From assembly GCF_023612255.1 (NCBI RefSeq), contig NZ_CP063231.1, positions 124,001-188,000 of the forward strand: a stretch of DNA of 64,000 nt, written 5' to 3'. This DNA comes from Luteibacter flocculans. GTDB taxonomy: Bacteria; Pseudomonadota; Gammaproteobacteria; Xanthomonadales; Rhodanobacteraceae. Shown here in pieces: positions 1 through 12,500 of this stretch. The position numbers and the translations under genes are program-made. The notes beneath the pieces are model-generated. The model was not told the origin of the DNA and made no database searches. It was given only the letters and a program-made list of their open reading frames with translations. Within the stretch, counting starts at the first letter, position 1; each line of letters starts with the position of its first letter.

Positions 1-880
1 ACTGGGTGTCGCTGCGCTCGTTGTCGCCGCGGTTCTGGTACAGCTGGCCGTTGGTGCGATAGATATTGCGTGGCGACTGGCGTGCGCCGTTCGGCTGGAT
101 GTACATGCCGACGCCGCCCTTCCAGGTGTTGCCGCCGCGCTTGGTCACGATGTTGATCACGCCGCCAGTCGAGCGACCGTATTCCGCACCGTAACCACCG
201 GTGAAGATCTGTTGCTGGTCGATCGCGTCGTAGGGCAGGCTGGTGAAGCCCAGGCCGGTGAGCGCGTTGGTCACCGCATAGCCGTTGATGTAGTACTGGT
301 TCTCGGACGCCGACGAACCGCCGAACGAGGCGACGTTACCGTAGCGGCTGTCGCCGGAAATGACGCCCGGCGCGAGCAGCGCGGCCGCTGTCACGTCGCG
401 TGCGAGAGGCAGCTTCTGCAACTGTTCCGAGGTAAGTACGGTGCGCGAGTCGACCTGGGACACGTCGATCGCGGGGAGGACGTTGCCGGTGACCTGCACG
501 CCTTCCAGGTTCTGCGCGGAAGTTGCAGAAGCAGTCGCTGCGCCGCCGAAGGACACGTCCACGCCGCCGCCGAGGTTCACCTGCACGTTGTCGCGGCTTT
601 CCGCGACCTGACCGCCGCGCTGGACCGATACCTTGTAGCGGCCGACCGGCAGCGAGCTGGCGCGGTAGCGCCCATCGGCATCCACGCCGACGTCGCGGGT
701 CAGACCCGTATCCAGGTTTTCGAGATGGACGACGGCGCCGTCCGGCTGCGCGACGCGGCCGAACACGACACCGGAAGCATTGGACTGGGCGAGCACGGCG
801 CCACTGGCGAAGCAGAAGGCGAGGGCGGTGCACAAGGCGGTGCGCCGAATGGCGCCATTGCGAACGTTGGAGGCCTGCAT
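1..880 (-). CDS. TonB-dependent receptor, Oar-like, 5' part only
   Basis: The gene runs off the left edge, so only the first 293 codons are present. Translation from the ATG at 880 gives a signal peptide ending around ALAFCFASGAVLAQ, then a carboxypeptidase-regulatory-like beta domain (roughly residues 35-110, with DVGVDADGRYRASSLPVGRY) and a plug domain with INGYAVTNAL, GGYGAEYGRSTGGVINIVTK and the start of the barrel. This order (signal, regulatory-like domain, plug, barrel) is that of Oar-type outer-membrane receptors, which are numerous in Xanthomonadales and often have unknown substrates. A GGGGAGA ribosome binding site lies 7 bases upstream of the ATG. It is divergent from btuB; its ligand cannot be told from this fragment. 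Confidence 0.9.
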   Translation of the reverse strand, partial: MQASNVRNGAIRRTALCTALAFCFASGAVLAQSNASGVVFGRVAQPDGAVVHLENLDTGLTRDVGVDADGRYRASSLPVGRYKVSVQRGGQVAESRDNVQVNLGGGVDVSFGGAATASATSAQNLEGVQVTGNVLPAIDVSQVDSRTVLTSEQLQKLPLARDVTAAALLAPGVISGDSRYGNVASFGGSSASENQYYINGYAVTNALTGLGFTSLPYDAIDQQQIFTGGYGAEYGRSTGGVINIVTKRGGNTWKGGVGMYIQPNGARQSPRNIYRTNGQLYQNRGDNERSDTQ

Positions 881-1047
881 GTGTTTGTCTCCCCGAGGAA
901 AAGCAAGAAAGCCGGCTGCGAAGGTGCGAGCCGAGCTCCGGCGGTATTGCTGTCTCATCGCCCCGCTCCACCGGTCCCCCCGGACGCGGCTTCGTAGGCC
1001 ATGCCTCCCGTTGCGCCATACCGCGCGCCCGACAGCAATTCCTTTCG

Positions 1048-1077
1048 CTTGTAATCGAATTATTTTGCGATGGTCAA
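1048..1077 (-). promoter_or_regulatory. possible promoter of the TonB receptor gene
   Basis: On the minus strand TTGACC (complement of 1072-1077) and TACAAG (complement of 1048-1053) are 18 bases apart inside an AT-rich stretch. This would give a leader of about 160 bases. The match is modest, so it is only a candidate. Confidence 0.3.
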
Positions 1078-1106
1078 CCCTGTGTTAAGCAAAAATTAAA
1101 TTTGTC

Positions 1107-1135
1107 GTGACAAACAAGCACTTGCCGGCTACCAT
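1107..1135 (+). promoter_or_regulatory. candidate sigma70 promoter of btuB
   Basis: GTGACA at 1107-1112 (5 of 6 to the -35 consensus) and TACCAT at 1130-1135 (4 of 6) are separated by 17 bases. The expected start of transcription is near 1142, just before the riboswitch begins, which supports the assignment. Confidence 0.5.
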
Positions 1136-1142
1136 CCGCCCC

Positions 1143-1356
1143 GTTCGGGTGTCCGCGCCGACGGTGGTTGGCGTGGATTAAACGGGAAGCCGGTGCGTTC
1201 TTTCGTAGGACAAGGCCGGCACTGCCCCCGCAACGGTATGCGTCCAGGCGGGCATTGCCCGTTCGCGGACTCGGTAAGACGCCACTGCGCGAGCGGGAAG
1301 GCACCGGGTCCGGCCATCGTCGATGGCTGACGCGAGTCCGGAGACCGGCCCGATGT
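1143..1356 (+). promoter_or_regulatory. cobalamin (B12) riboswitch upstream of btuB
   Basis: The leader carries the conserved blocks of the cobalamin riboswitch in order: AAACGGGAAGCCGGTG near 1180, CACTGCCCCCGCAACGGTA near 1220, the GCCACTG segment and GGGAAGGC near 1280-1304, and GCGAGTCCGGAGACCGGCC (the region that pairs and contacts the ligand) ending at 1350. The family binds adenosylcobalamin and shuts down expression of B12 uptake or synthesis genes. Here about 150 bases separate it from the btuB start, room for an expression platform that acts on translation or termination. Placement directly before a BtuB-type receptor fits fully. Confidence 0.92.
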
Positions 1357-1503
1357 CGACCCGCCACCCCGGCGGGCGTCCCTGTTTCGATCGATTCGCG
1401 GAGGGCGGATCCGGACAGCCGCCGGGTTCCCTCCCGTTTGCCGTTCGTCGCACGTCCTCCGATTGCCTGCATGAGCCGCTTTGCGGCGAAAGGAAGACGT
1501 TCC

Positions 1504-3384
1504 ATGAAGAAGACCCTGCTCGCGGCGGCGCTTTTGTCCACGATGACGATGGCCCATGCCGCCGACGCGCCCGACCGGCTCGATCCGGTGGTGGTGACCG
1601 CCAACCGTGCACCCACGCCGCTGGACGAGGTGCTGGCACCGGTCACCCTCATCACCCGCGAGGACATCGAGCGGCTGCAGCCGGTGAGCGTGCAGGATCT
1701 TCTCGTTGGCCTGCCCGGCGTGGCGATCGCGAACACCGGCGGCATCGGCCAGCAGACCTCGTTGTTCATGCGCGGCACCAATTCGTCGCACACGCTGGTG
1801 CTGGTGGACGGCGTGCGCGTCGGCACGGTGGGTGCCGGTCTGCCAGCCTATGAGCAGCTTCCCGTGGAGCAGATCGACCACATCGAGATCGTGCGCGGTC
1901 CGCGTTCGACACTGTATGGATCTGACGCCATTGGCGGCGTTATCCAGATCTTCACCCGCCACGGCCAGACCGGTGAGGCGCCGACCCCGACGCTGTCCGT
2001 CACGGGCGGTAGCCACGGCTATACCGCGGGGCAGGCCGGCATTTCCGGTGGCGGCCAGCACGGCTGGTACAACGCCAGCCTTGGCGGGCAATACACGGCC
2101 GGGATCAACGCTTGCCGCGTCGGCGCCGCGGAGGCCATGGCGGGCTGCTTCACCGACGAGCCGGATCACGATGCCTCGCGCATGTATAACGGCGCCTTGT
2201 CGGGCGGCTATCGCTGGGACGATGGCACCGAGCTCACCGGTAGCTGGCTGCGCAGCAAGGGCGACATCGAGTACGACGGCGACTTCCAGAACTTCACGCG
2301 CCGCTCCCAGCAGGTGGCCGGTGGGAAGCTGGCTTTCGACGTGATGCCGGCGTGGCGCATGTCGCTCGCGCTCGGCCAGAACCAGGACCGCGCCGACAAT
2401 TACCTCAATGGCGCCGACAAGACGCTCGACTTCGTGAACTACGGCGTGGACAAGGCGCGGGTGGGCTATCTCTACTCCAAGCGCAATCAGGCGTCCTGGC
2501 AGAACGACGTGACCCTCGCCGCAGGCCAGACCCTGACGGCCGGTGTCGACTACCAGCAGGAAACGTTGAAGAGCGATACCGACTACCTGGCCGACTCGCG
2601 CAACAACACAGGCATCTTCGCCCTGTACCAGGGTCTGTTTGGCGCCCACGAACTCCAGCTTTCGGTCCGTCACGACCACAACACCCAGTTCGGCAACCAC
2701 ACCACCGGTTCGGCGGCCTATGGTTTCCGCTTCGACAACGGCATGAAGCTCACGGCGTCCTATGGCACCGCCTTCCACGCGCCAACCTTTAATGACGAGT
2801 TCTATCCGTACGGCGCGCCCGTCAATCTGAATCCGGAAACCTCGCGTACTGCCGAGATCGGGCTGTCTGCGCGTCCCGGGATCTGGAACTGGGCGGTGAA
2901 CGCCTACCAGGCCACCGTGAACGACCTCATCGGCTTCGATGCCAACTTCCTGCCGATCAACGTGAGCAAGGCACGCATCCGTGGCATCGAGGGGCAGGTG
3001 GGTGCGGACGTCGATGGCTGGCATGTGCGCGGCTACGTCACGCTCCAACAGCCGAAGAACCGCGACGGCGGAAGCCAGGACGGCAACCTGCTCGCGCGTC
3101 GCCCGGAACGCACCGCCCGCGTGGACCTGGACAAGGACCTGGGCGCATTCACGCTGGGCGGCTCGCTCAACGCGGCCGGCCACAGCTTCGACGACGCCGC
3201 CAACACGCGCCGGCTGGGCGGTTACGCCACCGCCGACCTCCGCGCGACATGGCACGTCGATGCCGACTGGAGCGTGCAGGGCCGCGTCGCCAACCTCGCC
3301 GACAAGCGCTACGAGACGGCGGCCTATTACAACCAGCTGGGTCGCACCTACTATCTGACCCTGCGCTACGCGCCCGCACACTGA
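1504..3384 (+). CDS. btuB: TonB-dependent vitamin B12 receptor BtuB
   Basis: This 626-residue outer-membrane receptor imports cobalamin using TonB energy. The ATG at 1504 is chosen because it starts a clear signal peptide (MKKTLLAAALL...AHAADA) and has an AGGAAG ribosome binding site shortly upstream; earlier in-frame codons fall inside the riboswitch. After the signal come a TonB box (LDPVVVTAN), the plug domain (LVDGVRVGT, EIVRGPRSTLYGSDAIGGVI) and a beta-barrel ending in an aromatic-rich strand (YYLTLRYAPAH). Length matches the Escherichia coli protein (about 614). Control by the upstream cobalamin riboswitch makes the substrate assignment stronger than homology alone. The next gene is an RND pump, not btuCDF. 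Confidence 0.95.
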   Translation: MKKTLLAAALLSTMTMAHAADAPDRLDPVVVTANRAPTPLDEVLAPVTLITREDIERLQPVSVQDLLVGLPGVAIANTGGIGQQTSLFMRGTNSSHTLVLVDGVRVGTVGAGLPAYEQLPVEQIDHIEIVRGPRSTLYGSDAIGGVIQIFTRHGQTGEAPTPTLSVTGGSHGYTAGQAGISGGGQHGWYNASLGGQYTAGINACRVGAAEAMAGCFTDEPDHDASRMYNGALSGGYRWDDGTELTGSWLRSKGDIEYDGDFQNFTRRSQQVAGGKLAFDVMPAWRMSLALGQNQDRADNYLNGADKTLDFVNYGVDKARVGYLYSKRNQASWQNDVTLAAGQTLTAGVDYQQETLKSDTDYLADSRNNTGIFALYQGLFGAHELQLSVRHDHNTQFGNHTTGSAAYGFRFDNGMKLTASYGTAFHAPTFNDEFYPYGAPVNLNPETSRTAEIGLSARPGIWNWAVNAYQATVNDLIGFDANFLPINVSKARIRGIEGQVGADVDGWHVRGYVTLQQPKNRDGGSQDGNLLARRPERTARVDLDKDLGAFTLGGSLNAAGHSFDDAANTRRLGGYATADLRATWHVDADWSVQGRVANLADKRYETAAYYNQLGRTYYLTLRYAPAH

Positions 3385-3393
3385 AACCGGGAA

Positions 3394-3413
3394 CCCCTGT
3401 CTTCCGGCAGGGG
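3394..3413 (+). terminator. hairpin after btuB
   Basis: CCCCTG (3394-3399) pairs with CAGGGG (3408-3413) around an 8-base loop, 9 bases after the btuB stop. No T tract follows, so intrinsic termination is uncertain. Confidence 0.35.
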
Positions 3414-3500
3414 CCCCACTAAAGGCACACGCGACGAAACGCGCGGGACGTCATAAAGTCCGCGGGCGCGGGGTACCTTCCCGCGAACACAGGACGTGCC

Positions 3501-6689
<3,189 letters not shown>

Positions 6690-6696
6690 TGTTTCG

Positions 6697-7626
6697 CTAG
6701 GCGGCTTTCGTCGGTATCTCGATGCCGGCCGCCTGCGCCGGCAAGGCCTCCGAGATCCAATCCAGGAACGCGCGCAGTCGCGCGTTGTTCCGCCGCTCCG
6801 GTGGGTAGACCAGAAACACCGGAAGCGGCGGCGGCTGCATATCGGGCAGCAGCGAGACAAGTTGGCCGCTTTTCACGTAAGGGTCGGTGCTGAAGGCCAG
6901 CGTCTGCGCCAGGCCCAGGCCAGCCAGTACGGAAGCGGTGTGAGCGTTGCTCTCGTTCACCTGGACGGCGGCTGGCGCGTCGATCGACACGTCCTGGTCA
7001 TCGACACGAAAGCGCAGCGGCAACGCACGACCGGTTCGTGCAGAGAAGTAACCGATCACGTCGTGCCCGTCGCGCAGGATATCGTCCGGCGTTGTGGGCG
7101 CGCCGCGTTGCGCGAGATACGCGGGCGATGCGGTAAACGCCCAGCGCAGCGAGGCGATCTGCCGCGTGACCAGGCTGGGGTCGTCGCCCGTGCTGCGGAT
7201 GGCGCAGTCGATGCCCTCGCTTACGAGGTCCACGGTGCGATCGGTAACGCCCAACTGCACCCGGATCCCGGGATAGCGCGCGCGGAACTCGGGCAGCACC
7301 GGCAGGATGAGCCCTGCGGCGACGGAACCGCCGGTATCCACGCGCAGATTGCCGGTGGGCAAACCCCGCCCGGCGTTCAGCGCGGTCTCGAAATCATCCA
7401 GGTCGGCCAGCCAGCGTCGCGTGTGCTCGTAGTACGCAGCGCCTTCGGCCGTCACCGTCACGCGCCGGGTGGTGCGGTCCAGCAGGCGCACGCCCAGATC
7501 ACGTTCGAGGCCCTGGATCAACTTGGTGACCGTCGACTTGGGCATTTGCAGCGCGTCAGCGGCCCTTCCGAAGCCGCCGGTTTCCACCAGGCGGTCGAAA
7601 ACCCGGATGGCGAGGAGGCGATCCAT
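6697..7626 (-). CDS. LysR-family transcriptional regulator
   Basis: A 309-residue regulator with the N-terminal winged helix (FDRLVETGGFGRAADAL, MPKSTVTKLIQGLERDLG, LLDRTTRRVTVTAEG) and a periplasmic-binding-protein-like effector domain. It resembles the subgroup that represses or activates a divergent oxidoreductase gene. It is divergent from the short-chain dehydrogenase at 7737 and convergent with the RND gene, whose stop lies 7 bases away. An inverted repeat at 7632-7653 just before its own start is a likely binding site, suggesting autoregulation and control of the dehydrogenase. The inducer is unknown. Confidence 0.9.
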   Translation of the reverse strand: MDRLLAIRVFDRLVETGGFGRAADALQMPKSTVTKLIQGLERDLGVRLLDRTTRRVTVTAEGAAYYEHTRRWLADLDDFETALNAGRGLPTGNLRVDTGGSVAAGLILPVLPEFRARYPGIRVQLGVTDRTVDLVSEGIDCAIRSTGDDPSLVTRQIASLRWAFTASPAYLAQRGAPTTPDDILRDGHDVIGYFSARTGRALPLRFRVDDQDVSIDAPAAVQVNESNAHTASVLAGLGLAQTLAFSTDPYVKSGQLVSLLPDMQPPPLPVFLVYPPERRNNARLRAFLDWISEALPAQAAGIEIPTKAA

Positions 7627-7631
7627 GATTG

Positions 7632-7653
7632 TTTCTTCCTATGAATGAAGAAA
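7632..7653. promoter_or_regulatory. inverted repeat, candidate LysR operator
   Basis: TTTCTTC (7632-7638) and GAAGAAA (7647-7653) form a perfect 7-bp inverted repeat with an 8-base spacer in the 110-base region between the divergent lysR and dehydrogenase genes. It starts 6 bases upstream of the lysR start codon. Confidence 0.5.
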
Positions 7654-7736
7654 TCGAAAGCAGATTATTTATCCACCAGTCGCGAATAACTAGAGTGGCG
7701 TCCATCGGCCGCGCCGCGGCCTCCCCGGAGATTCCC

Positions 7737-8513
7737 ATGACTTCCCTCGACACCAGCAAGATCCATGCGACCCGCCACGCCGGCAAGATCGCCCTTGTGA
7801 CCGGCGGCAGTTCGGGCCTTGGCCTCGCCACCGCCGAACGCCTGATGCGCGAAGGCGCTACCGTGTACATCACCGGCCGCCGCCAGGCCGAGCTGGACGC
7901 TGTGGCCGCGCGCCTGGGTGTGACCGCGATCCAGGGCGACATTGCCAACATGCAGGATCTCGATCGCATCTTCGCCACCATCCGCGAAAAGAGTGGTCGC
8001 CTGGACATCCTCTTCGCCAATGCGGGCGGCGGCGAGTTCGCGCCGCTCGGCCAGATCACCGAAGCGCAGTTCGACAAGTACTTCGACATCAACGTCAAAG
8101 GCACGCTGTTCACGGTGCAGAAGGCGATCGAATTGATGGGCCCGGGTTCGGCGATCGTGCTGAACGGCTCCATGGTGTCGATCAAGGGTGCGCCCGCCTT
8201 TGGCGTCTATGCGGCGACGAAAGCCGCGGTGCGCTCCTTCGCTCGCACCTGGTCCAACGACCTCAAGGGACGCAACATCCGCGTCAACGTGGTCGCGCCG
8301 GGCACGGTGGTCACCCCAGGTTACAAGAGCGAGCTGGGCATGAGCGACCAGCAGATCGCCGAGTACTCGGACTATGTGGCGAGCGTGACGCCGCTGGGCC
8401 GCACCGGCGAGCCGGACGAAGTCGCGAAGGCGGTGTCGTTCCTGGCCTCCGACGACGCCAGCTACATCACCGGCGTAGAGCTCTTCGTGGACGGCGGTCA
8501 GGCGCAGATCTGA
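7737..8513 (+). CDS. short-chain dehydrogenase/reductase
   Basis: A 258-residue classical SDR oxidoreductase. The cofactor-binding TGGSSGLG is near residue 21, followed by NAGG, the catalytic Ser (NGSMVSI), YxxxK (YAATKAA) and a C-terminal ITGVELFVDGGQ. The Arg-containing ITGRRQAE after the second strand suggests preference for NADP(H). The ATG at 7737 is preferred over an in-frame TTG at 7629 because GGAG lies 6 bases upstream and the earlier start would overlap the operator. It is divergent from a LysR gene, the standard arrangement for a regulated oxidoreductase. The substrate cannot be told. Confidence 0.9.
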   Translation: MTSLDTSKIHATRHAGKIALVTGGSSGLGLATAERLMREGATVYITGRRQAELDAVAARLGVTAIQGDIANMQDLDRIFATIREKSGRLDILFANAGGGEFAPLGQITEAQFDKYFDINVKGTLFTVQKAIELMGPGSAIVLNGSMVSIKGAPAFGVYAATKAAVRSFARTWSNDLKGRNIRVNVVAPGTVVTPGYKSELGMSDQQIAEYSDYVASVTPLGRTGEPDEVAKAVSFLASDDASYITGVELFVDGGQAQI

Positions 8514-8523
8514 TGGCGCACTC

Positions 8524-8547
8524 GGGGCGTCGCTTACGCGACGCCCC
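8524..8547. terminator. GC-rich hairpin at convergent gene ends
   Basis: GGGGCGTCGC (8524-8533) and GCGACGCCCC (8538-8547) pair perfectly around TTAC. It lies just past the dehydrogenase stop and includes the last codons and stop of the ygiD-like gene. There is no T tract, so it may protect 3' ends or act as a weak bidirectional terminator. Confidence 0.45.
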
Positions 8548-9310
8548 AGGCGAAGCAGTCCATCGACAGCACGCCGTAGGTAATACCGCCGTCGATCGCC
8601 ATGGGCACGTCGCCCATCCCGGCGCCGGCGGCTACCAGCAACGGCAGGAAGTGTTCCTCGGTCGGATGGGCGCGCAAGGCGCTCGGGGCGTTGGTTCGAT
8701 AATCCAGCAGCGCATCCACATCGCCCGCCATTACGGCCTTGCGTACCCAGCCAGCGAATTCACGGGCATAAGCTGCTACGTCACCATCGCGCCGCACCTC
8801 GTGCAGGTTGTGCGTGAGGCTACCCGAGCCCATAACGACGATGCCGCGCTCGCGCAACCCAGCCAGCACACGCCCCAGGCGCAACGCACCGCGCGTGTCG
8901 AGGTTGTGCGGCATGGACACCTGGATGACCGGCGTATCGGCATCCGGCCGCAGGTAACGTAGCGGCACCCACGCGCCATGGTCGAGACCGCGCTCGGTAT
9001 CCACCATCGCGACGAAACCGCCATCGATCAGCAGCGCCGCCACTTCCGAGGCAAGACTCGCAGAACCGGGCGCGGGGTAGGTGAGGCTGTACAGCGGCGG
9101 GGGAAACCCACCGAAGTCATGCATCGTCGACGGCCACGCCGCGCCGGTCACACGAATGCCGCAGGTCTGCCAATGCGGCGAAACCACCACGATGGCCGTG
9201 GCACTCGCCAATCGCTCGCCAAGCTCGGTCAAGCGTGAGCCGAGCAGGCCCGGCTCAAGGGCGAAGGTGGGGGCTCCGTGAGAAACGAAGATCGCGGGGG
9301 CGCGGAACAT
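8534..9310 (-). CDS. ygiD: extradiol (4,5-DOPA) dioxygenase family protein, YgiD-like
   Basis: A 258-residue member of the LigB-type class III extradiol dioxygenase superfamily, close to bacterial YgiD and plant DODA. Visible features are VSHGAPTFAL and VVSPHWQT near the N-terminus, DHGAWVPLRYL and SGSLTHNLHEV, containing the histidines that bind the metal, and a C-terminal MDCFAWG. Such enzymes cleave the ring of catechols, DOPA being the tested substrate in Escherichia coli; the in vivo substrate here is unknown. The start at 9310 (MFRAPAIFVSHG) is chosen because homologues begin a few residues before this motif; an upstream ATG would add nine residues. Confidence 0.88.
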   Translation of the reverse strand: MFRAPAIFVSHGAPTFALEPGLLGSRLTELGERLASATAIVVVSPHWQTCGIRVTGAAWPSTMHDFGGFPPPLYSLTYPAPGSASLASEVAALLIDGGFVAMVDTERGLDHGAWVPLRYLRPDADTPVIQVSMPHNLDTRGALRLGRVLAGLRERGIVVMGSGSLTHNLHEVRRDGDVAAYAREFAGWVRKAVMAGDVDALLDYRTNAPSALRAHPTEEHFLPLLVAAGAGMGDVPMAIDGGITYGVLSMDCFAWGVA

Positions 9311-9554
9311 GGCATCACCGGGTGGGGAACGTGGCACGTGCCACTACGGCGAATGTAGGCGCCTCAGGCGGTGCGTTAAATCGTCGTACGGCGAACGCAT
9401 TGGCGCTGGTGGTGAACGACGGGGCATCGGGCCCGCTTTCGCCTCCCCATCGATTGCGAAACATCGTGCGTACTTTTCAGAATAATCCCGTATCTACCCG
9501 CGACATCGACCTCTACCTTGGCCCGCTCATCGACTGCCGGCCAGGAAGGACATC

Positions 9555-12500
9555 ATGTCGCACCATCGTCTGCCACGTTCGCGGCACCGCGCGCTCACCC
9601 TCGCGGTCAGCCTAGCGTTGATTACCGGTAGCGCCTGGGGCCAAGAGCCGGAGCCGTTGCTGTTCCCTGCCTTTGTCGATGGACACCTTGTGCCCACGCC
9701 CGATGGGCCGGAACACCATGAAGGCGACCAGCTCGCAGCCGACGCACACGTCGCGGCAGAGCAGTGGTGTGCCAGGCAACCGTCGCTTTCTCGCTGTGAC
9801 TACGTCACCCATGCAATGCGTGAGATTCCGGGCAAGGCCGAGCGGAACAGCGCCTATTCGGTCCTGGATATAACGCTACTTACGGAGGATTTCACGGGCT
9901 CTCGCGTCCGGACCATTAACGGCGATATCGTGATCGTCCGCAGTTGCCCGGTGGAGGCCACGCTCGTCAGCGATATCGGCGTCTATTACAGCAACCGCGA
10001 TCGCTACTCCGGCGGAAATCCCGTGGCCTGCGTCTCGCCCGACGCGTTGCCCAAACCAGATAGCCTGGGCATTCCCGAAGAAAGCGGCGCCAACCAGTGC
10101 CCAATCGGTAACAGCCCGGTCGTCGGTAATCCGATCAATCCGCTCACTATGAGCAAGATCGAACAGGTGGTGGACTACCAGGGACCGGAAGCATCGGGTC
10201 TGGTGTTTGCTCGTACTTATCACAGTGGCGCCTTCCCCCTCGGGTGGACGTCCCCTATGGTTGGCGCGCGCTATCCCGCAGGCGCACGCATCGGTGCTCG
10301 CTGGCGGCATAGCTTCGATCGTGCGTTCGTGCGGCGCCCTTACTACGACACGAGTGGCCTTGCCTATGGAACGGCGTTGTACCTGCTGCGGGAGGATGGC
10401 CGTGAAACGCGTTTCGTTAAACAGGGCGATGGATTCGTGCCGACGGAAGGCGAGCGAGGCAAGCTGCGTGAACATCCCGAAGGGGGCTGGGTCTACACTT
10501 GGCCCGACCTGACCGAGGAGCGTTATGACGACCGCGGTCGCTTGCGTTCGCGTACCGATGCGAACGGCAACGTGCTGACGCTGCGCTACGACGACATCAC
10601 CGTCGGCATCGGTCTGAAGGCAACGGTGCTCGTCAGTGTCACGGATCGGCAGGGGCGTGAGCTTCGCCTGAGCTACGATCGCCTGGGTCGCGTCGAAACG
10701 GTCGATACCCCCGACGGACGACTCAACTACAGCTACAGCGGCGACATACTTGAAGGCCTCGACGCCGACCTAGTGAAAGTCGGTTATCCCGATGGACACG
10801 ACGTGCAGTACCGCTACGACGAACCGGGCCTGGGTGGAAAGCCGAATCACAAGCTCACGGGCATCATCGGTAAGGATGGACGGCGCTTTGCCACATTCCG
10901 GTACGACAGCCAGAACCGAGCCGTCGGCTCAGCACATGGCGACGATACGGAACGCACCGACCTGGACCCTGGCGCTGATCGTATCCGCATCATTCGCCCG
11001 GGCCAGCCTTACGCGTACCTGTTCCCAACCTACATCAACGGCACCATACGTCTCGGAAAGCGCCAAGAGGACGTACGCAATGAGACCGTGACGCGCAACT
11101 TCGATTATCTGGGTGGCGGCCTCGTCACCCTTCAGACTGACTACAGCGGTATACCCACCACTTACCAATACGACCGCAAGCGTCATTTGGAAATCGAGCG
11201 TACCGAAGCGGAAGGTACGCCCGTGCAGCGCACGATCGCCACGCGCTGGCATGCCCTCTTCGACAAGCCGACGCGCATCGACAACGGCAGCCAGTGGACC
11301 ACCTTCGAGTACGACGACAAGGGCAACCTCATCGAGGAACGGCAAGGCGGCGCGGCCGATGCGGGTCAGGCCGGCAGCGAGCCATGGCCCGAGGAGCGCA
11401 TTACTCGATTCGGTTACGACGCGGCCGGGCGACTCCTGACTATTGATGGTCCTCTCGCCGGTGAGGCAGACATTACACGGTATGCCTATCGCATGACCGA
11501 CGATGCTGGCTGCGCCACGGGTGCCTCGTGTGCCTGGCGAGAAGGCGACCTGCATACGATCACCGATCCGCTCGGTCATGTCCAAACCGTGCTGGCCTAC
11601 GATGCCGCTGGCCGGGTACTTGCCAGCACCGACACCAATGGTGTCCGTACTGAACGCACCTATGACGCGATGGGTCGCCCGCTCACGGTGACCGTGCGTG
11701 CGCGCCGCGATGGTAAGCCCTCGGCGCAGGACATCATCACCCGCACGACGTATACGGCCAACGGTGACGTGCACACGCTCACCGACCCTGACGGCGGCAC
11801 GCTTACACATCGTTACAACGCGGCGCGTCGATTGATCGGACTGGTCGATACGGTGGGCAGAAAGCGCAACATCGAGCGCGACGCGCAAGGCTGGATTGCT
11901 CGCGACGCGTTTCTTCGTGTGGACGGTACCGAAGATCTGGAACGCGAATTCACATACGACAGCCGCGGTATTCCAAAGCGGATTCAATACTCTGGCTACC
12001 CGATCGACTACGAAGTCGATGCCAACGGGCGTCTTTTGCAGGCGAATGTCACAGCCAACGGCCCGCTTCTGAGACGGGATGCTCGTGGGCGAGTCGATCG
12101 CATTACCCAGGACGCGCAGCCGGAAGCGACGGTCGTGCGGCTCGAATACGACGGCACGGATCAAGTAAAGACGGTGGTGGACCCCAAGGGTCTGTCCACG
12201 GGCTATCTGCGTAATGGTCTCGGCGACCTGCTGTGGCAACGCAGCCCCGACACGGGCGACACGGCATTCGAGCATGATGTCGCCGGGCAGCCGGTGCGTG
12301 AAACACCAGCCGATGCACGAACCACCGAACGTACGTACGACGTGGCAGGCCGCTTGACCACCGTGACCTACAGCGATGGCGCAAGCGTTACGTATGCCTA
12401 CGATCAACCCGACACGACATGCGTGACCGATGCAACGTATGCAGTGGGGCGTTTGAGCAAGGCAACAGATCGCGACGGCCACACCAGCTTCTGCTACGAC

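Noticed and set aside
1129-3381. 750-codon open frame on the minus strand opposite btuB
   Set aside because: The translation is rich in Val, Ala, Arg, His and has no domain; it is a GC-driven antisense frame of btuB, which has clear receptor motifs and a riboswitch.
3394-3413. strong terminator after btuB
   Set aside because: Stem is short and no T tract follows, so only a weak hairpin is reported.
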